Shown here piece after piece: positions 1 through 15,000 of a stretch of DNA of 64,000 nucleotides (the first letter of the stretch is position 1; each line of letters begins with the position of its first letter). Under the pieces are notes generated by a model. It did no database searches. It had not been told where the DNA came from and saw nothing but the letters and a program-made list of their open reading frames with translations. Source of the stretch: Ostrinia nubilalis (taxonomy: Eukaryota; Arthropoda; Insecta; Lepidoptera; Crambidae); contig NC_087107.1 in NCBI RefSeq assembly GCF_963855985.1, forward strand, positions 3,906,001 to 3,970,000, in the 5' to 3' direction. Both the position numbers and the translations under genes were made by a program.

Positions 1-16
1 GGGCGTAGCGACCACC
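1..16 (-). CDS. Serpin A exon 5 (first five codons only, cut by the window edge)
   Basis: The acceptor TTCATTCCAG precedes GGTGGTCGCTACGCC, which reads GGRYA. Serpin B's matching exon begins GGRYAMIILVP after an almost identical acceptor. The remainder lies left of position 1. Confidence 0.8.
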
Positions 17-3000
17 CTGGAATGAACAATAACGTCAATGAGTATATCATAAATCTGTCAGGTATGTACTACTGTTTAAATTGAAACCATCTTATTAGAA
101 GTTTATAATTACCTACAAGATTTGCGCTAATCTTAATACCTTGCCCCCTTACAAAAAGTTAAACTCGCTTGTCACTACTTTTAATCGACATTAATAGAAA
201 TATTATTTTAAACCAGTGTTTATTGCACATTTATCTTTTTTGTAATAAGACACGAAATTTAACCAGAACTATTAAGTTAAGGAAGGTGGTAATGATAATT
301 TTATATCTTAAGCATTCACCATGTTCTATTTTGTTAAATTCTTGAATCAATTTCATACACAAGAGGGTGAGTAAATTAAACTAATTAAAAGGTCACATTT
401 AAAAAGTAACTATAGACATTTTGATATTGACCTATCTAATTTACTCGTGTTTTCTCTGTTTCCAGCTTTTATTTGCTAGATAACTAACACTGCTCTACAG
501 CAACATTTACTTACATCATAAGGCAGCTTAATGGCCTCGCTGTCCAGTCCAGGCAAGAAGCCAGTCTTGAAGACGCCTCTGGTCTTCATCATAGGGACCT
601 GCTTCTTCTCGGTATTCGACTTGTAGAAGACTCCTGGCTCCACGATGTCGAAGGCCTGCTTCCAGGAACCGCGGAAGTACATCCCGTTGAAGATGATCAT
701 CAAGGAGTTTGATGGCGCTGGAATCAGGTAAGTGAATAGATATGGTAACTTTGAAATGAGTACATCTGATAAAGACTTGATAAATATTGGACATTTTGCA
801 CTGTGCATCTAGTCAAAAAATTATAAGTACATAGAAATCACCCAGACTAATACACTCAACGCCGAGTAACCGACAAATGCTGAGTTGCACTAACTTATTT
901 TAGCCCTAACTATAACAATAACCAGTGTTTTTGTATCAATTTTTGTATGGGATTTTGTATGTTTTTTGTTTGACAGATTTTTGACGTTTGTTAAAGTTAA
1001 AGTAAGATAGTGCAACTCAGCCTTAAAATGTACAATCTTTTCACTCAAGGCTAGCAGCATTAAAGCATTGCTCTTTTCTTTAGCATCCAATCTAATCCAG
1101 CAGTAAATGTCAGATATCAAATTAAAATCTTTACTTATTACTATGCTTAGCAAGATATAATATTAACTTACTTTTACTAGATTTCTTTCCAACGCTGTTC
1201 ACGGAAATACTGGATGTGATATCATTTTTGTCTTCCAAAACTTTCAGACTTCTGGCATGATTTCTGGCTTCAACAGCCACCATGGTCTCTTCTTCATCCC
1301 CTGATTCATCTTTTTTGGGATAAGTCTTAACTAATTTAATTTTCTCTTTAATATTCTTGGCTGGTTTATAATCTACCTGTGATACATCTACTTTCTCAGG
1401 CTTGTCTTCGACAGCAAACAAAATTAGTTTCTCATCTGATTCTTTAGGCGGCATGAGCTCAGGAATATCATCATTTTTGTTATCATCAAGCTTTCTTTCT
1501 GGTATATCGATAACAAACTCGCTATTTTCGTCAGTCTCATCTGGCTTTGTGTAATGTTGATCTGGATTATATTTCTCTACAGATCTGACTTCAGTTAAGT
1601 AGTAATCTTCTAAAATCTTTTTGTAGTCCTCATTTATAGTGTAGTTCTTGTAAATGTAGAAGAAGTTCTTCAATTCTGGGTGGTTGTATTTATAATCGTG
1701 AGTATTTTTTAATCTCTCCATGATGAAGCGGTAGGTTTTCCGAGTGAGATTAGGATCACTGGGTAAATGAAGAGCTGAGACCAGCTGTTCTCTGGTTTCG
1801 CCTGTAGCCCCTTCAGCTAATATAGCAAGTATAGCTGAGTAGCCCAAGGGTGAAAATGCAATATTCTTGTCATCATCAATGTATCCCTGAAAGTGAAATT
1901 TTAAGTGTTAGTTTGTAGTCATGTAGAAAGCTAGTGAGGTAAGAAAGTTATTATTGGCGTTGAGCCAGATAGCAAATTTCACTAGAGTGGAAACTTTCTC
2001 TACATTTGCCACTGTATTCTCTGTTATGTATCATTTTCTTTAATGGACTGTTACTTATAGTACACGGTTGAGATATATCGCATGAATCTCAGAGATTTCA
2101 TAGTCATAGGCCTAGTTTCTGGATTAAGATTTACAGCTTGAGCATGTTCATCTAGATTCTACTCAAGGATGAGGTTAATATGAAAAGTTGAAACCAAATT
2201 AATGTCAATTGAGAAACTGGGCCAAACTGTATACTTTATTAGGTAACTGTTACAGTTTATATTCCACATGCTTTAAGGTTAGACCAGACCAACGCGTGCA
2301 GCCGGCGTGCACGATGACGATGGCGATGGCGACCAGACAGCGTGTATGAATTTGTAGCGATGAGTTCACATCAACGCGTCCTGTCATTGGTCGCGGCGAT
2401 CTATGCAGCGTCTGCACGCAGCGATCAGCGATCGTCGCGACATTTGACACTGTGACGTTTCTGTTTTTTAAAATCGATGTAATAAATAGTAAGTAGGATC
2501 TGTTAAAAAGTTTTTACACAATTAAAAATGAATTATTCATAACATACCACTAGTCTGACCTACTTGAATAATAAAAAAGGTTTTAGAATAAAGTATCAAT
2601 ATCAGAATTTATTTTTATGTAATAAACAAATTATTCTAGTTTTCTCACGAACCTGCTTCTTCAACTTCATAAATAAAATTGGGATATTATCCGCAGAACA
2701 AAATAATTGAGAATGTACATGTCTGCAGCTTTCTGAAAGGCCCTAGAGCAATTCTAAGTATGCCATAAATAAAAACCTAATTAAAGTCATCAAACGTCTC
2801 AGTCGTTAATTTAGTGCCACTAGAAACACCTAGTTGATCAAAACTGATGTCTTTTTGTATTTTTGGGTTATTATTAAAGACAAAAAAATATTTGGACTAT
2901 TATGTACTCTGTGGTTTGGGTGCATAATGTAATTTCCTTTGCCTTAAAAAAAGTAAATGTCAAGATGACTGTTGCACCAAAAATGAAAATGTAAATTGAT

Positions 3001-6000
3001 TTTGATAGATGTTGTGTTGAGTTCTGTGTAGTTTTGTGCGATTTAACGATAAGAACGACAATGGTAAAAGGTAATGGGGGCAAATTTTTTCCCTCAAGGA
3101 AAAAGATGAATTGGATAAAATCCTATTATAGGATACTGAACGAGCACGTCAGCATCGACCGCGACCTACAACATGCTAGCCGACTGGCCCATGAAACCTG
3201 AACGAACGTGCACCGTAGGCACTCTACACCGACGGCACATTGGACTGGACACATTGAATTGTGTACATTATGTAAATCTTGTATATAGCAATAGCATAAC
3301 AGTAATAAACCAGATATCAACCGTCCGCGTTGTGTTTCATTTCCCCCACTGAGGCCAAGAAAGCCTTAGTGCAGTCCTCCTTCCTAACAAACCTTTCTTT
3401 AAATCTAATTAAAAGGTATTGTTAGGGCTGGGACTACAAACGAAGCCAGAAATATAGCTTGGTTATGAGTAACCAATACCTACTACCTATACCGCATGTA
3501 ATCCTGTCTCATTCAATAATATAATATGGGCGCCTGAATAAACTTGAGTGAAAAAGTGTTTCCACTGTCTCAATTGCATCAAAAGCTCCAAACAAATCAT
3601 TTAGGTAATTCAGTTTCCATTTTGCCGAATAGGCGTGATTGACAATATGCGTGACAATTGTGGTGACAGTGACAACCTGCACGCGCAGTGATCGCCATCG
3701 CGGTCGCGGCAGTGTGAAACAACTTTTGCACGCGCAGTGGTCGCCATCGCTATCGCCATCGCTGCACGCGTTGGTTTGTCCGAACCTTTACTTATTCGCG
3801 TCGCAACTGCTCTTTACTAATTTATGGCGTATTACCTGGAAGATAGCCGTAGACAGTTCATTGGTGGCGTCTCCAATGAAGCTGGTGTCCTTTGGCTGCT
3901 GGGAGCGGGCTCGGCGCACCCACCGCGCGCTGCTTAACCCCACCGCCAGGCATAGCACTGGAAAATGCAGAAAATTGCATTTAGTGTATGTTGATGACAT
4001 TTTAGTAGTAGTTAATGTGCTTACTTGTACATACTAGCAAGCATTCAAGAAACAGACTGAATCTTTGAACAGACATGATTATTGATTTCATGATAAATCA
4101 CAATCAAAAATATCTTTATTTTATTTAAGACCAATTAAATTAGTACTTGTAAATCGTCAAAAATAAGAGGTGATTTTAAGGAACTTTTACATGACTTATT
4201 ATTATTTTGCATAAAGATTCCTAATTACATAATAATGATAAAATATGTTTTTTAAACGAGGAGATAATTGGTGACGTTTATCCAAAACATTAACATCACT
4301 TCCCTCGGACCGCTGCACAGTTCAGCCGCGTTTAGAGTGCGTCCTCACACATTTTTCTTCCAAAATATTCAAGTAATCTCGTTATTGGAATTGTGCCTTG
4401 TTACGTTGGACACAAAGTGCAATCTTATTACGTCGGTGATCGCTCAAGCAACTTAAAAATTATAACAAATAAACCAGAGGTCTCACTATATTTGACGGAA
4501 AGGCGATTTGTATCGAAATCGTCGCGAAGCCACCAGCGAACAAGACCCCTGCACACGTCCCGCGGACGCCAATCAGCACCAGCCGAGATACGGTAAACTG
4601 AACCTTGAATCCTTTCGGTTGAAGCCTAATTCATATTGCGTAGTAATGTATCACTCGCCACCACTCAATAAGTCGATGTCTACCTCTGCCGTCCAATCAC
4701 TATAATGCCGTTAACCCACAATTTGTCAATTTTGACTTTTGAATACCATCCGAATCAGAAAAAAATGCTTAATCTAGCACTATTATCGAAATTTTTATAT
4801 CTTGTTTAGTTCCTGAGATAAAAAAAATAAGAAAGCCGCTAATTGCTTCGCCTCTGCAAGATTACATAACTAAAATGCAGTTACATTACATTTCTTAGCT
4901 TAAACGCGGTTAAGCGTCTTTAATTGTTATTAGAATTAAAAATTTAGGAAAAATTACAAAGCTTTATTGCCGTTATTTACAATGTCTAGTCAATACAGCC
5001 GTTAAGGTACTTTAACGACAATATTGCTAAGCTGCTCTTTGCAAATCTTTAATAGACTCCTCGAGACTAAAACGCCGTTAAGTAAAATTATTAGACTTAA
5101 ACGCAACAAAGGTCCAATAACGGCATTATAGCTTTGTATTACATGAATTTATTTATTAAAATTGCACTAGTAAATTCACCATTAAGGCTAACCAAATGTA
5201 ACAATCTATGTGTTTTTTACATTTCTACAAGACTTAAATGCCGTTAACCTACATTCCTAAACTATAATGCGGCTATGTTCAAAAAGTTGAATGAAGTGTT
5301 CTAAGCGTCGTTGCGTGCGTCGATCACTCAGCTCAGTCAGAGTTACTGATGTGCCGCTGATAACGCTCCCGGAAATATTCCTAGCGTTCTCAACAAAATA
5401 AATTTAGTTTTTATTTTATGTTTGTTGTTTATTAATATGTGATGTGCAATGTTTCTATGTTTTATTATCTAAGACTAGTCGTTATAAACAAGGTATGAAA
5501 CGTGTTAGTGAGATATTGCTGTCTTGTCACTATTTTCGTGGCTAATGCGATAATGCTAATGCGCACTGCAACTTTAGGACATGGCAGCGCGGTAATTGAG
5601 CATCAGTGTGCCTCTGAGTTTTAAATGATAAGAACACGTTGCGTTTTGTTTTCTAATTTTAAAAATAAGTAAAAGAAGCCTGGTGTTCGATCATTTTACT
5701 TGTTCATTTTGTTTTACATCTTCTATGTTAGACGAAGACATAACGTTCGTTTGTTTCAGGCAAATGTCGTTCAACGGCTGGATAAAGGTCTCCTCAAGGA
5801 TTTCCACAATGATCGGTCCTGCGCCGCCCGTATCCAGGCACCTCTTCTGACCTTTACCAGATCGTCGATCCATCTAGTAAGGGGCCTGCCTGCCCACACT
5901 ACGTCTTCAGGCTCGTGGTCGCCACTCGAGAATTTTTCTACCCCATCGGCCATATTCAGCTCTGCCACTTGATTTTAGCAATTCTGCGGGTTATGTCGGT

Positions 6001-9000
6001 CACTTTGGTTTTTCTACGGATCTCCTCATTTCTGATTCGAGCACGCAGGGAAACTATGCTTGGCATAGCACGCTCCATCACCCTTTGGGTGACCTTGAGC
6101 CTTTTTATGAGGCCCATAGTAAGCGACCACATCTCAAATCCGTATACTATCACTGGCAACACACACTGGTCACAGACTTTTGTCTTAAGACACTGCGGTA
6201 TTTTGGACGTGAAAATATCGCGAAGCTTCCCGAACGCTGCCCAGCCGAGCTGGATTCGACGATCGACGTCTCTCTCAAAGTTGGACCTACCTAACTGGAT
6301 GGTTTGTCTCAGGTATACATAATTGTCAACAACTTCGAGTGTAGTCTCCAACTTTCAGAGGAGTGGGTACAACACGGACATTTGACATGATTTTTGTCTT
6401 GTCCATGTTCATTTTGAGACCCACTTGTTGCGAGGCTCTACTGAGGCCATCGAGCATTGTGCCTAGATCTGCCACAACTACGATATCGTCTGCAAATCGA
6501 AGGTGGGTGATGAACTCGCCGTTGATATTTATGCTGAATCCTCTCCAGCCCAGAAGCTTGAAAACATCTTCCAGGACGGTGATAAACAGTTTCGGAGATA
6601 TTACGTCTCCCTGTCTCACCCCTCGGTGCAACTAGATAGGTTTCGAGACCTAATCCTGGAGACGGACTGACATTATGACGTTTTTATACAACCCTTTTTT
6701 GAAGAGGAGTACCACCATACTTCTTTGCAATGCCGTAGGCGATTTTCCCTTGAGGATGACGGAATCAAACAGCTTCTGAAAAGCCTTGTACCGGCGTTCC
6801 GCCTGCTTTCAGAAGCTCAGCTGTAATCACATCATCACCAGGTGCCTTGTTGATTTTTAGCTATTTGAGAACCATTCTAATCTCGTACAAACTAATATAC
6901 GGGATATATTCGGCAAGTGTCGGGTCAATCTAGCTAGCACGTATTTTCTATAAAAATGTGTCAAATGATCCGTCACATAGGCTATCCACAACTTATTCAG
7001 AAGTCGTGAAACAGGCCCTTACTAAGCGATTCTGAAATATGCCCTTAATGTCAAAAAACGAACAAATGGACAGTAACATTATGTCATCATCAGCCCTTTA
7101 TCATCATCAGCCCTTTACAGTCCACTGCTGGACTATGAGCCTCCTTCACTATAGTGGAGGGTTTTGCCATAATCTCCACGCTAGGCAGGCGGGTTGGAGA
7201 TCGCAGTTTAAAAGATTGATGTTTTTCAGAGAGCGCTGCTGCCCATTCTCTGTTTGATGTGTAGTCCCTAAGTCGCCTCTTACGACACCCGCGGGAAGAG
7301 TAGGGGTTGGTGACAAATGTATTCTACTCTGCCGTCACCACACGGCTTTAACATTATGTAATTACGTGTAAAAAGACATTTCTTTCATTAAAACAACATT
7401 TCACGAAGAAAAAATTAAATTTAGTAAAGGTGTAGTTATATTGAGAATATTACCGTGAACCACTTATATGTCGACTTAATTTGATACTATTTTACTTAAG
7501 AATTGTAGTTTATTTCCATTTGATAAACATGATTCTCACCATTCTCACTAACTAGGTGATTATTATAAGCAGCGTGAAGTTAATTTATTAGGTAAGGCTT
7601 GCCGCGTTGTACATTATTATTGAATTAAATAAATAGATCTCAATTTTTATTAACTACAAAATATTGTAGTTGTAACCTGTTTCAGTAAACAGGCAAAATA
7701 ATATAAATAAAGTGTCGTCACTTATTATTTTTATTATTGTGAAACTGCTTAGTTTGAGAACTTTCAATAGTTGGTTTTAATTGATCTCAAATAATGAAAA
7801 TGTAAAGATTTTATTTTGTGTTGCCTTTTATGAGTATCTACTTTTTTAACGTGGTAAATTAAAAAAATATCATAATAAAACGTATGATTGATATCAACGA
7901 ATGCTAAAAATAGTAAAGACTTGATTTTTTTAAAATCAATATAAATTTTCAACACTAAAACAGGTTTTGTTATTTTTGACATAAATGCAATTTTCTTTAT
8001 TTCCTGAACTATTAAGTAGCTAGTACTTAGCTTAAATGCCGTTATGGTGAAAAGTTTTGTATTTAACTGCATTTTAGTCTTGTAATCAAAACGAATCAAA
8101 CAGGCATACCAATAGTTTCGTAATTTAGGTGTTAATACTAGACTTAAATGACGTTAGCTAACATTAGCTGCATTTAAGGCAAGTATTTTCACGTTAAAAA
8201 ATAATAGTTTTACCGAGCTAAAACGTCGTTAAACTATTTAACGGCATTAAAGTTTAGTAGAATTATTAGTTAGAAACTCATTTTACAAATGTATCAAAGT
8301 TATTCAAGATCCAAAACTTAAACGCCGTTAAGGTAGCCATACCGGCGTTTTAGTTGTGTATATTTTGAGATATTATTTCAATAATACTGAGTTAAAATGT
8401 ATAAATCAAATTATTTCAAAATCTATAATATGTAGCGTCGTGAGAGTTTGTGTCAATTGTAGCTCTTAAAAATACCTTTAAAATGATATATTTAAATTAC
8501 AAATTACTCTTTTACTTTTGAAACAGCGATTTTTTTTTAATTCGTGATCTTTAAACTCGTTTTTCTCCGAAAGTGGTTTTTGCACTTAACGGCGTTATAG
8601 TGATCGGACGGCAGACCTCCGAGCTTAATATTACGCACGGGGACAAACGGCGGCGATTGAAGGATGGAGATTATGATGAATTAACAGCTTTTAAAATGGA
8701 GATACGCAGTCTACTAGAAATATTTCAAGAAGCACAAACTAAACAACTTGACAAATTGAGCAACAGTATACAAGAAATAAGGCTTCAGACTTCAAATATT
8801 AACAGTACTAACCAGGATATTGAGAAGTCTCTCGACTTTATGTCATCCCAACTAGACCATCTTCAGACAAAAATAGACGGACTAGAGGGGCAAAGGAAAG
8901 AAGTGCTGTCTGAAATCACAAGATTGGATGACAAATGTGACCTGCTAGAAAAATCGTTAAAAAAGACATGCATTGAAATAAAATTTGTACCCAAAGCCGA

Positions 9001-12000
9001 TAATGAAAATAAAGAGAATCTTTTTGGCTATGTCCATTGTCTTGCGAAAAATCTGGAAATCGATATGCAGCCATCTGATCTGCGCGATGTGTATCGTATA
9101 CCAAATAGGAAAGATCCCTCCAAGTCGACTGTCATCGTGGAACTGGCAAGTACACTAATGAAGCACAGGTTTTTGGGCTCAGCAAGAAAGTTTAACAAAA
9201 CCAGAAAACTGAATGTAAGTCATTTGGGCATAAAAACAAACACCTCGCCATTATTTCTCTCGGAGACACTTACGGCCAAGTCAAGGAGACTACACTTCCT
9301 CGCTCGAGAATTTGCCAGACAAGAAAAATACCAATACTGCTGGACTTCCAACGGCAATATTTATCTCAAGAAGCAAGAAGGATCACCTTATATCTTGGTT
9401 AAAGACGAATCTCAGCTTTGCACTCTTAAATCCTAATTATAAGTTTTCTTTAGATTTGTTAAAAAATACTTACTATAAAACACATAATAATATCATTAAC
9501 TACTCACTCTTTACACAAACATACTCATTAATGCAAAGAACTCTTATTTACACAATTACATATTTACACAAAGCACTAAACATGACTTTTCTACATAATT
9601 ATATACATACTTCCCTATTTTGTCAATACTTGGAATCAACATTGTCTAAGCCAAAATGCTTAACTACTTACTTATATTACCGTCGAGTAATTATATTGGC
9701 CAAAAAAAATGCATTTTCCAATTACTTTTGTAGAAAAATACCATAACGCAACAACACTAAGTAGGTTCAACCCGGCATTTACATATACTTTTAATTTTAA
9801 GATGTTTAAAATGCAACCTGAACTAAATACTTTTACTCGTTCCACAGCGTATTTAATCATAATTTCAAAACTAACATACTATCAAAATATTTATCTTTAT
9901 ACAAAAATAATACACTTTCACCAAATGTTTAATGTTGTTATTTTTGTTTTGTTTACGCAATTTATGTTTCCGGGAAAAGTACTTGCATATCACTACCAAA
10001 CAAAATGAATAGTAGATTAAATGTAATAAACGATATTGACAAGACTAGCCTATCGACTAGTGTTGAGCTTTATGATCCCGAACTATGCAAATTGCATTTA
10101 TTGGGAACAAATAAAAACAGACTTACAATACTAACACAAAATATACGTAGCATAAATAAAAACTTTGACAGCCTAGTGTTGTTCTTGAATCGCCTACAAT
10201 TTAACCCAGACATTATCGTACTTACTGAATGCTGGATTAATGAATCTTCGAATGAAATACCTTTAGATGGCTACAAATGCTACCACTCAAAGTCATATTT
10301 AAATCAAAATGATGGAATAGTAATCTATTCACGGCTAAATCTAAATATCTATATAGTGGAACCAGAGTTTCGAGAGGCCAATTGTCTGGTAATACAAATA
10401 GAGCAGACATTTTCTGTAATAGCAATCTATCGCCCCCCTTCATTTTCAAATATAGGTCACTTTTTGGGGTCACTTGAATCTGTCCTATCTTCCTTCACTA
10501 AGCCTCACTCGATACTTCTGGGTGACATTAACATTAATATTAATAAAGATACATCAGATGACGCTACAGATGAATATTTGAGCATCTTAGCACATTACGG
10601 ATATATACCTAGTCATAATCTTCCAACGAGAGGACCAAATAATCTTGATCATTGCATGATAAAATCATCTCTCTCCTCTACTACAGTTGTATGTCACTCG
10701 GATATAACTGACCATAGCTCAGTGCTATGTAGCCTAGGAACACATATACAAAAAGAAAACTTAAAAGCTAAATGCACAAAGATCGATTATGATGCACTCG
10801 ATAAGACCTTAAAACAAATTGACTGGACTCAACTATATCAGATTAATGAAACAAAAGAAGCAATAAATTACTTCCTACAAGTTTTTAACACTGCTATCAA
10901 TAAACACAAAACTGAGCGTAAGACACGAAGTCGGGATGTTATTTGCAAAAAATGGATAACACCTGGACTACTGAAGTGTATAAGACGTCGTGATGCTCTT
11001 CATGCTAAAGCCAAAAAGTTTCCTCATGATACCAATGTTACTAAGGAATATAAACTGTATAGGAATTACTGTGGAAATATATTGCAAAAAGTAAAAAATG
11101 AATACGAAAAGAGGACTTTAGTTGAAAACAAAAATGATATTAAAAAAACTTGGACAACCGTCAAAAAAATATGCAATATTAATTGTTCTAAAACCTCTAA
11201 CGAGGAACTATTAAAAGTAAAATCACATCCTAAGGAATCTCTAAATGCAGTAAATGACTACTTTAGTTCTGTAGGTGAAAAACTTGCTAATGCTATGTTA
11301 AAGGAATCTAACCAAACAGAAGCAGCGCTAGCAGATAAATTTCATTCTCAAAGTTCAATGACACCATGCTCTTCTCTCTTTCTTAGTCCAACAGATAGTA
11401 TAGAAATAGTCAAGTTAATTAGCTCCCTTAAATCCAGTAACGCCTTGGGTCACGACTTCCTTAGCAACAATATTCTGAAAAATACCAAATTTGCCATAGC
11501 TGAACCAATCGCTCATATTTGCAATTTAAGCATGTCCTCTGGTACAGTTCCTCTCGAGCTAAAGGTGGCAAATGTAGTTCCGATTTTCAAAGCGGGCCAG
11601 GTGCATGAACCAGCCAATTACAGACCAATCTCACTACTGAGCACCCTCTCAAAAATAATTGAGAAAGTGGTTAACATCAGGCTATTAAAGTACCTTGAGC
11701 GGAGGGGACTCCTGGCAGAAAATCAATACGGGTTTCGTTCGGGTAAATCCACTGAGGACGCCGTTAATGATCTCGTCAACTTTATCATTGGTAAAATCGG
11801 AGAAAAGCAGAAATGTATCGGTGTTTTCTTGGATTTTGCCAAAGCTTTTGATACGGTGTCCCGGCCGATACTCCTAAAAAAGCTTGAGGTCCTTGGAGTT
11901 AGAGGTATTGCTCTGGACTGGTTTCGATCCTACCTCTCTGATCGTAAACAAAGAGTATCGGTCGGGGACCATCATAGTGATTACACAGATATTAGGTTTG

Positions 12001-15000
12001 GTGTGCCCCAGGGAAGTGTGCTGGGTCCATCGTTATTTTTAATATACATAAATGACCTGTGCTCTATGAAAATACCGAACGCCAGAATATTTACTTTTGC
12101 TGATGACACAGCTATCATCTTCCATGCAAACTCTTGGAGTCAAGTCGGTCATGTGGCTCAAACAGGAATAAACACTGTTAGCTTGTGGCTTAAAAATAAT
12201 CTACTTACTGCCAATGCTAGTAAGACTAAGTATGTTTCTTTCAGGATAACCAATAAAACTGCCCCTATAGAGTCTCTAGCACTCAAACTCCACTCTTGCC
12301 AAAATATAGACCACTCTGGGTGCAACTGTGAAAATCTTGAACAAGTAGAAGCAATAAAATACTTAGGTATATTAATTGACCATAAATTCACCTGGCTAGC
12401 ACAGGTAGAAGCAGTTTCAAAGAGACTAAAGAAACTTATGCATATTTTTAAAAAACTTAGTTCTGTCGCGGACTTGGACTTGATAAGGATGATTTATCTC
12501 AGTTTGTGCCAGTCGACGATAAACTACTGTATAATAGTATGGGGCGTAGTGTTCCCCGTAGGTCTAAGTTGAGCCTAACTTCGAACCCTACAGGAGATTT
12601 ATAATGAAAAACTGTATTTTTGAACTGGTTATAATTATTACAAGATTAAATTAAGATGCGCGCGCGATGGTCGTACGGAATGAGTGAGCGGCGGCCGCGG
12701 TTGCGGCAGCGTATTTATGTGTAGGCGCGGGGACCCCGCGCTCCCCCGCCGATGCGCCCTCTGTTGTCATCACTATACTGCCCGCCTTGAAGTCTCGTCT
12801 TCAATTAATGTTGTTGGCAGCGGACAGATGGTGTTGTAGGCGCGACGAAGAACGCCCTTCTTTGTCTTGATGTCGGCGACCCTGGCTATGCCGTCTCTGC
12901 CAGGCAACGTTCGGAGGATGCGGCCAAGCGACCACATCAATGGAGGTGCAGACTTGTCCTTGATAAGGACAAGTGACCCCTCTCGCAGCTTCCCGTGTGA
13001 CGTGTGCCACCGTGTCTTCCTCTGCAGCCAGAAAACATATTCATTATGGAATCGTGCCCAGAAATGTTGTTTTAGCGCTTCAATGCGTTGGAATCGTTGA
13101 AGTGATGTGATGCGCTTTTCAATAAGTTGCGGGCAAGGCAAAGAAACGATTGATCGTCCAATTAGAAAGTGGGCAGGAGTGAGGCAAGTAAGATCTGAGG
13201 GATCGTTAGATATAGGAGTGATGGGACGAGAATTTAGAATAGCTTCTACCTGTATCAGCAGAGTCGCCATTTCCTCAAATGTCAGGTGCGTCAGTTCTAG
13301 AATGCGACGTAGGTGGTGCTTAATTGATTTGACTGCCGACTCCCACAATCCGCCAAAGTGAGGAGTGTAAGCAGGAATAAAGGAAAAATCGATACCTTTG
13401 TCGGTTAGATGTGCTGACAGCGACGGGTCTCTGAGTAGGCTAGATAATTCATTAAAGGTCCCTACAAAGGTGGTTCCGTTGTCCGAAAATATCCTCTGCG
13501 GCCTGCCCCGTCGCGCTATAAATCTGTTAAGAGCCGCAATAAAAGCTTCCTTTGTTAGGTCTGAGACAAGCTCCAGATGCAGCGCCTTGGTGGCTAAACA
13601 AACAAAGACACAAATGTAGCATTTTACCAATTTACAGCCTCTCCCCTTACGGTCTGCTATCAGCACTGGCCCGGCGTAGTCTACACCTGTTTCTAGAAAA
13701 GGATATTCTAAATGTAGTCGGCTGTTAGGTAAGTTGCCCATGATAGGCTGAATGGTTTTTCCTTCAAAACGACAACATTTAACACATGCTCGTACAATGC
13801 GCTTTGCGAGCCTGGTGCCTCCTAAGATCCAATAATTATGACGTGCTGTGGCTAATAACAATTGAGGCCCTGAATGTAAATAGGTTTTATGCAATGATTC
13901 GAATATAAGTTGGGATAGACGATGTTTACTGCACAAGAGAATGGGGTGCTTAACGTTGTAATCGTAGTGAGAATCACTAAGCCTGCCGCCCACTCTTATG
14001 AGATTATTGGGATCCACAAATGGAGTCAATGATAACAATCGGTTTTTGTGTGGTAATTTACCGGTGTTAATGAGTGACTGATATTCATCAGGAAAGGACT
14101 CCTGCTGAGAAATGAATAGTAATTGAGTTGTTGCGGCATTGAGTTCCGAGATAGTCAGGTGTCCTGTAAGTTTTGGGTTATTCTTGTGGCAGTTATTAAT
14201 AAATCTCAATACAAATGCTAATGTGCGTTTCAATTTGGTAAAGCTTGATAGTTTAAGTATTAGTTTAGATATTAAGTTACATTGATTGTCAGAATTGTTG
14301 TTTAATTTATTATTATTTTGTGTATGAAAATTTGTTATTATTGTTTCTGGTAGGTTTTTTATATTATTATTATTTTGTACAGGTTTGTCAGGCCACTGTT
14401 GAGAATCTAGTTTCAAAAATGAAGGGCCAGACCACCATAGCGGGCAGTGTTTTATTAAGTCTGCTCGCACTCCACGCGAAACCAAATCTGCTGGGTTTTG
14501 CTTGGATGGTACATATCGCCAATCAAAAGAACTATCCTGTATCTCAATAACTCTATGCCGGACAAATGATTTCAGTTGATTTGGTTGGGAAGAAAGCCAA
14601 CCCAATACAATCATGGAGTCGGTCCAACATGTACAGGACACATATTGAAAGGTAATTGACGAAACAACCTTTGCACATAGTCTTGCTCCCATGAGTGCGC
14701 CACAAAGTTCTAGCCGCGGCATAGTGGCGGTTTTAATTGGTGCTACCTTGCTTTTTGATGTTAATAATTGAACATTAACACAATTGTTTTCATCCACACT
14801 TCGTATATAAACACAGGCACCGTACGCCTTTTCAGACGCATCTGTAAATACGTGTATTTGTGTATTAATGGATGGGTGAATTTTTATGCATCTAGGTATC
14901 TGTAAATATTTTAAATTAATTAATGAACTTGCAAATTCTATGTATGATTTTTTAATATCTAAAGGTACTTCTTCGTCCCATGAGCATTTTTGTAACCACA

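Noticed and set aside
2250..2450. 66-aa minus-strand frame
   Set aside because: Lies in the GC-rich arm of an inverted-repeat element; the other arm does not keep the frame.
3130..3395. Solo LTR of a copia or gypsy element
   Set aside because: Has AATAAA and a GC-rich part, but I found no TSD and no clear TG/CA ends.
3985..4020. Plus-strand YVDDILVVV-like peptide suggesting a copia reverse transcriptase
   Set aside because: Only about 15 residues match and no RT flanks it. The opposite strand is the acceptor region of serpin A exon 2, which explains the conservation better.
12801..13619. Several short open frames on both strands
   Set aside because: Shadows of the BEL polyprotein frame.
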